This document shows positions 9,004-15,871 of a stretch of 64,000 nt of DNA, one piece after another. The notes below the pieces were generated by a model. It ran no database searches and was not told the origin of the DNA. It was given only the letters and a program-made list of their open reading frames with translations. The DNA comes from Marinicrinis sediminis (GTDB lineage: Bacteria; Bacillota; Bacilli; Paenibacillales; KCTC-33676): positions 62,001-126,000 of the forward strand of contig NZ_JBHUMM010000014.1 of the NCBI RefSeq assembly GCF_042685085.1. Direction: 5' to 3'. A program made the position numbers and the translations under genes. Each line of letters begins with the position of its first letter. Within the stretch, counting starts at the first letter, position 1.

Positions 9004-9981
9004 ATGCCGCTTACACTGCCGGATCAATTGGTGTTTTACAATGAACAGGTGAACAGTCACTATCTGGATTGTCTGGAGAAACCGATTTGTGCGTTTATCA
9101 GCAGCTATCACTATCCCTTTCAATGGCTCTGCTCGGACAGCTGGGGATTTTACTACGGGGGACTGCACCGTATTTCTGCAGATCCTGTAGGGGACTATCC
9201 CTCCTTTATTGAAAATGTGAGAGGCTTGTACGGCATGCAGTTTCATATGCTGGATACGGGGAGTCTGTTTGAGAGCATGGAGCAGCTTCCGGAGTCAGGA
9301 CTGAAAATGCTCGTGCTTGCCAGCACCTACTATTTGCCATGGGTAACGTATGATTATCAGCAAAATGCCAATGAGCATGCGTTTCTGATTGCAGATTACG
9401 ACAGGGAGCAGGAAAAGGTGTACGTGGTTGATTTTGCTCCCAAATATGCAGGCTGGGTGGATCGTGAACACATCAGGCAAGCATGCAAATCAGCGGCCTT
9501 TATTTCTGAGCCGCAGCGCTGCTGCACCTTTGAGGAGACCGGCACCCAATTGCAGAAAGCCTGGGACAAGATGATCGGCAAACCAGCAGAGCCCGGAGAG
9601 TCTAATTCGTCTGGCATCTATGGCATACGCAAGATGAAGGAGGAGCTTCGTCAGCTTGATCCATTTCCATTTGAGCAGATCGACATCATCTGGGAGCCGT
9701 TTCGAAAAATCATCGCCACCCGAGACAAGTTTTCGGAGTTTATCAGTTTTCTGGACAAATATCCCGAGTCTCCGTATTATGGGCGAATGAATCCCGAGCT
9801 GCTACATGCTGTTCGGGAGAATTCGGGCAAATGGTTTGCCATCCGCAACAAGCTATTGAAGAGCAAGCTGACTCAGACGCTGAACCTGCAGCAAATGGAT
9901 CAGGCCTTTGATGAGATTATCGATCTGGAAGCGCGTTGTGCAGAACAACTCGAGCATCTGATCAGGCGAGTGGAGGGGTGA
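9004..9981 (+). CDS. BtrH N-terminal-like protein, putative cysteine acyltransferase for chain release
   Basis: 325 residues, no signal peptide or membrane segment. The layout resembles the BtrH_N family, a papain-like fold known from butirosin acyl transfer. There is an early Cys in HYLDCLEKP (Cys23), a SDSWGFYYGG segment, a LASTYYLPW strand, then NEHAFLIADYD and KVYVVDFAP, which supply a His and an Asp. The rest is helical with charged, probably coiled segments (about 200-325). It follows panD by 48 bp, has a strong AAGGAGGAGG site and ends 2 bp before the next gene. The NRPS has no thioesterase, so moving the finished chain from the carrier to an acceptor is a reasonable job. That is inference; a peptidase-like or structural role is also possible. 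Confidence 0.6.
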   Translation: MPLTLPDQLVFYNEQVNSHYLDCLEKPICAFISSYHYPFQWLCSDSWGFYYGGLHRISADPVGDYPSFIENVRGLYGMQFHMLDTGSLFESMEQLPESGLKMLVLASTYYLPWVTYDYQQNANEHAFLIADYDREQEKVYVVDFAPKYAGWVDREHIRQACKSAAFISEPQRCCTFEETGTQLQKAWDKMIGKPAEPGESNSSGIYGIRKMKEELRQLDPFPFEQIDIIWEPFRKIIATRDKFSEFISFLDKYPESPYYGRMNPELLHAVRENSGKWFAIRNKLLKSKLTQTLNLQQMDQAFDEIIDLEARCAEQLEHLIRRVEG

Positions 9982-9983
9982 GG

Positions 9984-10553
9984 ATGGCCTACCAGAAGCT
10001 GAATCTGAATCCTTACCTGAATCACAAAGGCATTTCCTGGACGACTCCACACCGGGAGATAGCAGCCTCTCTGGAGCATCTGGGGTTAAGTCTGCCGGGA
10101 GAAGCACTGCCTCATGACGAGGAAGTCATCCTGAACGATATCCCTTTTCAGTTCCCGAAGACCGATGAGGCTTTCGATCATATTAGCTGTGAAGGTCAGG
10201 AAATCCGCATGGACCGGGTGCAGGGAGTGCGGTCCCTCTATATTCTCGGCTGCTGCTCGCACGGGGATTATGAGGAGAAAGGGGCGCTGGTGTTCGCTGA
10301 TGATGCTGTGGAATCGATCCTGTTTCGCTTATCTTATATGGCCAGATGGCACTGGGATCACCGTCTGACCTTCGATGATCAGATGGGACTCCACACGGCC
10401 TACCATCGATCTGGTCACAGCAGACTGGATATTGGGGCCGGCATCTGGATGAACCGGATTGGGATGGCATGTGATCGACCGCTGCAAGCCATTCGACTGC
10501 CGGACAACCCCTATATGCATATATTTGCGATGACGCTGGAGACAGATTCATGA
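9984..10553 (+). CDS. Hypothetical protein in PKS/NRPS operon, possible beta-sandwich domain
   Basis: 189 residues, no signal peptide, no membrane helix and no recognised catalytic motif. The middle (about 60-110, with RSLYILGCCSHGDYEEKGAL) resembles the alternating strand pattern of jelly-roll carbohydrate-binding modules, where a phrase such as SLHFLHAC-x-G-x-Y is common. The C-terminal stretch (NPYMHIFAMTLE) also fits a closing strand. This is a weak structural hint only. ATG 9984 is chosen because GGAGGGG overlaps the previous stop 6 bp upstream; earlier in-frame codons lack a site. It is the last gene of the run before a fresh promoter, so it probably belongs to the natural product cluster, but its function is unknown. 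Confidence 0.6.
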   Translation: MAYQKLNLNPYLNHKGISWTTPHREIAASLEHLGLSLPGEALPHDEEVILNDIPFQFPKTDEAFDHISCEGQEIRMDRVQGVRSLYILGCCSHGDYEEKGALVFADDAVESILFRLSYMARWHWDHRLTFDDQMGLHTAYHRSGHSRLDIGAGIWMNRIGMACDRPLQAIRLPDNPYMHIFAMTLETDS

Positions 10554-10580
10554 AGGTTCCGTGTCAGGTGATCGAAACAG

Positions 10581-10610
10581 TTGCAAACGGGCCCTGATTT
10601 TGTTTATATT
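10581..10610 (+). promoter_or_regulatory. Putative sigma-A promoter of ldh
   Basis: TTGCAA at 10581-10586 and TATATT at 10605-10610 are 18 bp apart and lie about 60 bp ahead of the lactate dehydrogenase start. This suggests ldh is transcribed independently of the PKS/NRPS operon. Confidence 0.5.
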
Positions 10611-10667
10611 TGGATAAGGCTGTGAACCGAAACATTCACGAATACAAAAGGTAAGGTGGTATGCAAC

Positions 10668-11600
10668 ATGGATCGGGTAGTCGTTATCGGAATGGGATTT
10701 GTAGGCTCCAGTTATGCATTTGGGCTATTGAATCAGGGCATCGCAGAGGAACTCGTATTAATTGATTTAAACAAGGAAAAGGCGGAAGGAGACGCCATGG
10801 ATTTGAATCATGGACTTCCGTTTACTTCCTCTCGCACGAAAATCTGGTACGGTGATTATGCAGATTGCAAGGATGCGGATCTGGTCGTGATCTGTGCCGG
10901 AGCCAATCAGAAGCCGGGAGAGACGAGACTGGACCTGGTGGAGAAGAACAAGAAGATTTTCAAGGGCATTGTGGGCGAAGTCATGGGGAGCGGCTTTGAC
11001 GGCATCTTCATTGTGGCGACCAACCCGGTGGATATTCTGACCTATGCAACATGGAAATTCTCAGGATTGCCGAGAGAGCGCGTGATCGGTTCCGGTACGA
11101 TACTGGATACGGCCCGTTTTCGCTTCCTGCTTGGCGAGTATTTTCAGGTGGATGCACGTAATGTCCATGCTTATATTATCGGTGAACATGGCGATACCGA
11201 ATTGCCGGTTTGGAGTCATGCGGACATTGGCGGTCGAAATGTATTTGATTTGGCAGACAAGAATCAGGAATGGAACCGCGAGCAGTTGGAGGACATCTTC
11301 GTTAATGTCCGTGACGCAGCCTATCACATTATCAACAAGAAAGGCGCTACCTACTATGGAATTGCGCTTGGGCTGGTTCGCTTGACGAAGGCCATCTTGC
11401 AGAACGAGAATTCCATCCTGACCGTCTCCGCCTATCTGGACGGCCATTATGGGCATGAGGATGTCTATATTGGGGTGCCTGCCATCGTACACCGGGGCGG
11501 CATTCGCAAGGTGGTCGAGCTGTACCTGAATGACAAGGAACAGGAGCAGTTTGCTCACTCTGTAAACGTCCTGCGTGGTGCGATGGGGACATTTGAATAG
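10668..11600 (+). CDS. ldh: L-lactate dehydrogenase
   Basis: A 310-residue cytoplasmic NAD-dependent enzyme that reduces pyruvate to L-lactate. The N-terminal Rossmann motif is GMGFVGSSYA. The substrate-specificity loop reads GANQKPGETR; Gln at this position is the lactate signature, whereas malate dehydrogenases have Arg. The catalytic His lies in IGEHGDTELP. ATG 10668 is preferred to GTG 10656 because AAGGTGG (10653-10659) is 8 bp upstream. Length is standard. It has its own promoter and terminator, so its position at the edge of the biosynthetic cluster is probably coincidental. Confidence 0.95.
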   Translation: MDRVVVIGMGFVGSSYAFGLLNQGIAEELVLIDLNKEKAEGDAMDLNHGLPFTSSRTKIWYGDYADCKDADLVVICAGANQKPGETRLDLVEKNKKIFKGIVGEVMGSGFDGIFIVATNPVDILTYATWKFSGLPRERVIGSGTILDTARFRFLLGEYFQVDARNVHAYIIGEHGDTELPVWSHADIGGRNVFDLADKNQEWNREQLEDIFVNVRDAAYHIINKKGATYYGIALGLVRLTKAILQNENSILTVSAYLDGHYGHEDVYIGVPAIVHRGGIRKVVELYLNDKEQEQFAHSVNVLRGAMGTFE

Positions 11601-11660
11601 GGAACCATGAAAACAGAGAAGCATATGAATGAGAGAGCATGACAAATTGAATCGTACATC

Positions 11661-11696
11661 AAAAAAGCTTGCTGGGCATCCTCGGCAAGCTTTTTT
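11661..11696. terminator. Bidirectional terminator between ldh and the DUF418 gene
   Basis: A perfect 12-bp inverted repeat (AAAAAAGCTTGC and GCAAGCTTTTTT) around a 12-base loop, with an A-run on one side and a T-run on the other. It lies between two convergent genes and should serve both. Confidence 0.9.
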
Positions 11697-11712
11697 GCAT
11701 GGACGAGAGGGG

Positions 11713-12795
11713 CTAGGAGCTGACCTTTCTCATCAGCCATTCGATCGGGCCTCTGGTGAATGCCTTTCGCCATAGCGTGGCAAATAGCATGGCGCTCAGG
11801 AAGAAGAGAAAAGAGACGGCGGTCGCGAAGGACAAGGAGTTGTTCTCCAGCAGGCCGAAGATATCAAAGACGATGAGTAGCATAAAATGAGCGACGTACA
11901 GGGTCAACGCCAGCTGCCCTGTAACCATCAACAACCTCGTTACGGCATGTTGATGGAATCGTTCAGCCATCTCCACACACCCCACAATGACAAGCACAGC
12001 GGTGCCGGAACTTGCGATCATGTAGAACAGATTAGGCGGCATCGGCTTCGTCCAGAATAAGTATTGAGCGATTTCGCGTTCCAGAGAGGCTTGAGTGAGC
12101 TGAATCATCATGTAAGAGAAGACTTCCACTCCAACCGTGAGGATCAAAGCAAGGACTGCCAGCTTTTTTCTGAGCTGCATATCCCGCATATTCAGCCGAC
12201 CGAGCCACATCCCGAACAACATAAAGCTGACCCACGGAAAAATCGGATGATAGCCGTTGAAAAACAAATTGCGAATAAAGCCTTCGGGTGTCCAGAAGAT
12301 TTCGTAATAGGCGAATGAAGGATGCCATCCGTATGCATAGTTCAGACTGAGCTGCATGATCTCTGCCAGTAGTATAATGCCCGCTGCCGTCCATAGCAGC
12401 GTACGACTGGAGGCGGCGATAAAGAGAGAGGCGATGATCATATAGCACGCGTAGTAGTGCAGAATATCAGCGTCCCAGCCGAGTAGAAACAGAGAGAGAC
12501 CGAGCAGTAGCAGGAACAAGGATCGCTTCCAGATCGAAATTTGAACGGAACGGATTTGGGAAGCGTCGATTGGAGACTGGCGTACCTTCCTGGTGGACAA
12601 CGAAATTCCGATACCTGCCAGAATGACGAAGACAGCCGCGGCCCTTCCCTCGAACAGGCCGGTCAGGAAGATGAGCCATTCCGCTCCATTTCCTTCTGCT
12701 CCCATCGAAATCTTGTAATTCACGATGACCATGCCGAATATGGCGAGGGCTCTCGCGATGTCAAAACCGACGATTCGATTGGACGTGCTTCCCAT
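11713..12795 (-). CDS. DUF418/YeiB-like polytopic membrane protein
   Basis: 360 residues with about ten hydrophobic segments. The N-terminal signature RIVGFDIARALAIFGMVIVN is typical of the DUF418/YeiB group and of the related heparan-acetyltransferase-like fold (R-x-x-x-x-D-x-x-R). The C-terminal part (GQLALTLYVAHFMLLIVFD) also fits. These proteins sit in the cytoplasmic membrane; their reactions are mostly unknown and acyl transfer is suspected for some. A good site (AAAGGAGG) precedes the start. It stands alone between terminators, so context gives no substrate. Confidence 0.75.
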   Translation of the reverse strand: MGSTSNRIVGFDIARALAIFGMVIVNYKISMGAEGNGAEWLIFLTGLFEGRAAAVFVILAGIGISLSTRKVRQSPIDASQIRSVQISIWKRSLFLLLLGLSLFLLGWDADILHYYACYMIIASLFIAASSRTLLWTAAGIILLAEIMQLSLNYAYGWHPSFAYYEIFWTPEGFIRNLFFNGYHPIFPWVSFMLFGMWLGRLNMRDMQLRKKLAVLALILTVGVEVFSYMMIQLTQASLEREIAQYLFWTKPMPPNLFYMIASSGTAVLVIVGCVEMAERFHQHAVTRLLMVTGQLALTLYVAHFMLLIVFDIFGLLENNSLSFATAVSFLFFLSAMLFATLWRKAFTRGPIEWLMRKVSS

Positions 12796-12830
12796 GCGCT
12801 GCGATTCCTCCTTTGATGGAAATACAAATA

Positions 12831-12876
12831 AGCGGTCATCATGCAGAGAAGATAACTTGACTACATGATAACCGCT
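12831..12876 (-). terminator. Likely terminator of the cyd operon
   Basis: Imperfect inverted repeat with arms 12831-12843 and 12864-12876 (AGCGGTCATCATG against CATGATAACCGCT, one mismatch). On the minus strand it is followed by TATTTGTATTT. It lies 35 bp past the cydS stop. A second, smaller hairpin at 12894-12907 sits between them. Confidence 0.5.
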
Positions 12877-12910
12877 CTATTTGATAAGAAGAACCGCCTC
12901 AAGACGGATT

Positions 12911-13015
12911 TTATTCTGAAATATCTGTATGTCCCTTTGCTCCCCAAATGAATAATCCGGCTACACAGATCGCCACCAGAATAAAGGGTAGATAAAAGAT
13001 CAAAAATTCCTGCAT
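12911..13015 (-). CDS. cydS: Cytochrome bd oxidase small subunit CydS
   Basis: A 34-residue protein that begins MQEFLIFYLPFI and has one hydrophobic helix, then a short polar end (GHTDISE). Size, single helix and position directly after cydB match CydS, the small subunit seen in the Geobacillus cytochrome bd structure, whose sequence also begins MQ-x-FLI. The start lies 5 bp after the cydB stop, and the ribosome site AAAGGA overlaps that stop, so the two are translationally coupled. It should sit in the membrane against CydA and help stabilise the heme-bearing subunit. The call combines sequence and context. Confidence 0.85.
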   Translation of the reverse strand: MQEFLIFYLPFILVAICVAGLFIWGAKGHTDISE

Positions 13016-13020
13016 ACTGA

Positions 13021-14037
13021 TCATCCTTTCTTTCCTTGTACGTATTTCGCGTCAAAGAGGAACAGACGCATCAACAGGTACAGAGATGGAATTAGCAAGC
13101 AAAGTCCGAGTATAAAGGCGACAATCAGGGAAATAGCCATGGTCTCATTTGTAAAGCTGTCCTGGATATTGAGATACGGATACAGAATATACGGCAGATG
13201 CGATTTTCCATAGCCGAAGAAGGCAAAGGCAAATTGCAGCATGACAAAGATAAATGCCCAGCCCAAATGCTTGCGTATCCAGAGCAAATACAGGGCAGCG
13301 ATAAAGAACAGGAAAGAAAGCACGAACATCCAGCTGATGTCCAGCATGTTCCGGAAATGTTCCAGATTATGATAGCGAATGGAGAAGAATACAAGCAGAC
13401 TCGCCATGATCGTCGGCATACTCCAGCCGAGGGCATATCTTCTCACAATCTCGAATGCCTTCTTGTCTTGGGCCCGATCCGCGTAATAGGACAAAAACAT
13501 GGCGGAAATATATAGCACACTGATCAGTGCAAGGATGACGACAGACCAGGAATAAGGGGATGTGAACAGTTCCTTCCACAAGAAGATCACCTTTCCGTCC
13601 TGTTCCTCAATAAACCCGCCCTCTGAAATCGTCAGTACAGTGGAGAGTGCGGCCGGGATCAGCCAGCCGCTTGCTCCGTACAGGAATAAATAGAATCGGT
13701 TGTTCTTCGATCCATAATTGCTGAAAGCATAGTAGGAACCCCGAATCGCGAGCAGGACAATCGCAATGCTGCCCGGAATGAGCAGCGCCGTCCCGTAGTA
13801 ATAGGCCGTGTCCGGGAAAAAGCCTACAATTCCAACGAAGAAGAATACGAGAAAGACGTTCGTAACCTCCCAGACCGGGGACAGATAACGTTCAATGATC
13901 GGCTGGATGGTCTGTTTCTCTCCGCGAATTTCACTGTAGAAACTGAAGAAGCCAGCGCCAAAATCAATCGAGCCGACAATCAGGTACCCGTACAGAAAAA
14001 TCCAGAGTACCGTCATCCCGAGGATCTCATAGCTCAT
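13021..14037 (-). CDS. cydB: Cytochrome bd quinol oxidase subunit II
   Basis: 338 residues with eight or nine membrane helices, including a typical N-terminal YGYLIVGSIDFGAGFF segment. It pairs with CydA in the high-oxygen-affinity, non-proton-pumping quinol oxidase. An in-frame GTG exists at 14046, but ATG 14037 is preferred because GGAGGT lies 7 bp ahead of it. It overlaps the cydA stop by 11 bp and is followed by cydS. No cydCD exporter genes are seen nearby. Confidence 0.93.
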   Translation of the reverse strand: MSYEILGMTVLWIFLYGYLIVGSIDFGAGFFSFYSEIRGEKQTIQPIIERYLSPVWEVTNVFLVFFFVGIVGFFPDTAYYYGTALLIPGSIAIVLLAIRGSYYAFSNYGSKNNRFYLFLYGASGWLIPAALSTVLTISEGGFIEEQDGKVIFLWKELFTSPYSWSVVILALISVLYISAMFLSYYADRAQDKKAFEIVRRYALGWSMPTIMASLLVFFSIRYHNLEHFRNMLDISWMFVLSFLFFIAALYLLWIRKHLGWAFIFVMLQFAFAFFGYGKSHLPYILYPYLNIQDSFTNETMAISLIVAFILGLCLLIPSLYLLMRLFLFDAKYVQGKKG

Positions 14038-15394
14038 CCAGTCCACCTCCCGTCCATTTGTCGGATTTCAGTTCTTCCTCAGCCGGATAATGACGGAACA
14101 GCCTGCGCAGCACAGACAGACAGGTCACCGCGAGCACCACATACAAGAGGGCAAACACGATGAGCATCACATCGACACTGCCGGAGGTCGTTGCCCCTTC
14201 CGCTGTCTTCATATATCCGCGCAAGATCCAAGGCTGACGGCCTACCTCGGCAAAGATCCAGCCCACCTCGATCGCCACCATGGACAGCGGTGCCCCGATC
14301 AGGATCAGCCTCAGCAGCCAGCGGCGATACGGATTGAAGCGGCGGAAATAGGAAGCCGCGACGAACAGGAACGAAACCACAGCCAGGTACATACCGATAA
14401 ACACCATCGAATCAAACAGATAATGAATGTACAGCGGCGGAATCTCATCTTCCGGGAATTCCTCCAGACCCATAACTTCCGAGTTCGGTGCACCATGAGC
14501 CAGAATACTGAGCGCATACGGAATTTCCAGACCGTACTTGACCTCATTATCCTCAGTCAGCACGCCGCCCAGGATGAGTGGAGCATTCTCCATCGTTTCA
14601 AAATGCCATTCCGCTGCTGCCAGTTTCTCCGGCTGATATTCAGCCAGATATTTACCGGACAGATCGCCGACGATCGCGGTTCCAATCGCAAATACCAATG
14701 CGGAGGTCATCGTCAGCTTGAGTGCTTTTTTATAGTAGACATGCTTTTTGCCTCGCAGCATGGAGAAGGCCGCGATTCCCGCTAGTACAAAGGCGCTGGT
14801 CAGGTAAGCAGTCAGAAGAACGTGCGCAACTTTGGTCGGAGTGGCCGGGTTGAACATGGCCACCAGAGGCTGAATATTCGTCAATTGTCCATTTTCGACA
14901 TCAAACCCGCGTGGCGCATTCATGAAGGCATTCACCATCGTAATAAACAGGGCGGATGCGCTGGAGCCAATGACAACAGGGATCAGCAGCAGGAAATGAC
15001 GCATTTTGCTCTTGAAGCGATCCCATGTGTATAAGTAGATGCCAAGGAAAATGGCTTCAAAGAAAAAGGCGAAGGTCTCCATGAACAGCGGGAGGGCAAT
15101 GGATTGTCCCGCAATCTTCATGAAATTCGGCCACAGCAGGCTGAGCTGTAGACCGATGGCCGTACCGGTCACAACCCCGACGGCGACGGTTACGACAAAG
15201 CCGCGCGCCCATCGGCGAGCCAGCAAATGATAATGTGGGTCGTTGCGCTTGATGCCGATCCATTCAGCCAGCGCGATCATGATCGGAACTCCGACGCCGA
15301 TCGTGGCAAAGATAATGTGAAAAATCAGGGTCATACTCGTAAGCAAGCGACTGTATATGACAGGATCGTATGCCAACCATGTTGCTTCATACAT
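14027..15394 (-). CDS. cydA: Cytochrome bd quinol oxidase subunit I
   Basis: 455 residues, the heme-carrying subunit that oxidises quinol and reduces oxygen to water in the membrane. It shows the N-terminal axial His (His26 in LIFHIIFATIGVG), a segment rich in helices, and the conserved EVGRQPWILRGYMKTAEG block near residue 390. The length is that of the short Q-loop type usual in Firmicutes. A strong AGGAGG site lies 7 bp ahead of the start. It is the first large gene of the minus-strand operon cydA-cydB-cydS, with a small membrane protein gene 103 bp upstream. Confidence 0.95.
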   Translation of the reverse strand: MYEATWLAYDPVIYSRLLTSMTLIFHIIFATIGVGVPIMIALAEWIGIKRNDPHYHLLARRWARGFVVTVAVGVVTGTAIGLQLSLLWPNFMKIAGQSIALPLFMETFAFFFEAIFLGIYLYTWDRFKSKMRHFLLLIPVVIGSSASALFITMVNAFMNAPRGFDVENGQLTNIQPLVAMFNPATPTKVAHVLLTAYLTSAFVLAGIAAFSMLRGKKHVYYKKALKLTMTSALVFAIGTAIVGDLSGKYLAEYQPEKLAAAEWHFETMENAPLILGGVLTEDNEVKYGLEIPYALSILAHGAPNSEVMGLEEFPEDEIPPLYIHYLFDSMVFIGMYLAVVSFLFVAASYFRRFNPYRRWLLRLILIGAPLSMVAIEVGWIFAEVGRQPWILRGYMKTAEGATTSGSVDVMLIVFALLYVVLAVTCLSVLRRLFRHYPAEEELKSDKWTGGGLDEL

Positions 15395-15497
15395 TGATGT
15401 TCCTCCTCCTTTATCTCTTGTCTCGAGTCATCGCAAGGGTTGCCATTCCATCTCTGTGCAGCCTCATACAAGGTATTAGCTGTTCGTACAAGCTGCA

Positions 15498-15614
15498 TCA
15501 GGAAAGGAAATTTCTCAGCAATGCCAGACCCATCACGAAGGCAACCACGATACATAAAATGATCAATCCCTTTTCCTGCTTCTCATAGCGGGGGATGTCC
15601 TTTTTGTTTTTCAT
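15498..15614 (-). CDS. Small single-pass membrane protein upstream of cydA
   Basis: An open frame of 38 codons: a charged N-terminus (MKNKKDIPRYEKQEKG), one hydrophobic helix (LIILCIVVAFVMGLALL) and a short RNFLS end. The inside-positive pattern fits a membrane protein with its N-terminus in the cytoplasm. AGGGTGA is 4 bp ahead of the ATG. It lies between the Fnr/Rex-like site and cydA on the same strand, so it is probably co-transcribed with the oxidase. I do not recognise a family. It could assist oxidase assembly, or be unrelated. Confidence 0.55.
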   Translation of the reverse strand: MKNKKDIPRYEKQEKGLIILCIVVAFVMGLALLRNFLS

Positions 15615-15635
15615 GTTCTCACCCTATTCTGTCAA

Positions 15636-15641
15636 AGTATA
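15636..15641 (-). promoter_or_regulatory. Possible -10 element of the cyd operon
   Basis: On the minus strand TATACT lies about 22 bp ahead of the 38-codon gene with no recognisable -35 at 17 bp. That would suit an activator-dependent promoter. The palindrome at 15690-15705 would be centred near -68. Confidence 0.35.
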
Positions 15642-15689
15642 AAAAATGCTTGTGCATGATGCGATCTTTCTTTCATTGTAAACGATATA

Positions 15690-15705
15690 TGTGATTTTTT
15701 TCACA
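15690..15705. promoter_or_regulatory. Fnr/Rex-like operator upstream of the cyd operon
   Basis: A perfect palindrome TGTGA-N6-TCACA. This is the Fnr (CRP-family) consensus of Bacilli and also close to the Rex box (TTGTGA-N6-TCACAA, one mismatch). A second half site TGTGA follows at 15711-15715. Both regulators are known to act on cyd genes under low oxygen or high NADH, so either is a sensible binder here. Confidence 0.65.
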
Positions 15706-15743
15706 ATAAATGTGATCAACTGTTGAAATTTTTATTACGAACC

Positions 15744-15799
15744 TTCGACAGAATGGAATAGAACAAATCTTTGATCTGGATTAGAACAAAACTGTCGAA
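15744..15799. repeat. Inverted and direct repeats ahead of the YesM-type kinase gene
   Basis: TTCGACAG (15744-15751) is mirrored by CTGTCGAA (15792-15799). Between them TAGAACAAA occurs twice (15759-15767 and 15782-15790), 23 bp apart, about two helical turns. The arrangement suits paired binding of a dimeric regulator just upstream of the kinase promoter. Confidence 0.45.
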
Positions 15800-15832
15800 T
15801 TTGACCAGATCCGCTACCAGGCGCGGCGTCGG

Positions 15833-15841
15833 TGATATAAT
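15833..15841 (+). promoter_or_regulatory. Extended -10 promoter of the two-component operon
   Basis: TGATATAAT is an extended -10 element (TG-N-TATAAT). No -35 match is found 17 bp upstream. It lies 30 bp before the kinase start. Confidence 0.55.
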
Positions 15842-15871
15842 AGGCTCATAATAGAAAGGAAGCTGATCAAG

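Noticed and set aside
10621..10650. Rex-like site ahead of ldh (TGTGAA ... TTCACG)
   Set aside because: The half sites are separated by 8 bp, not the 4 bp between TGTGAA and TTCACA expected for Rex.
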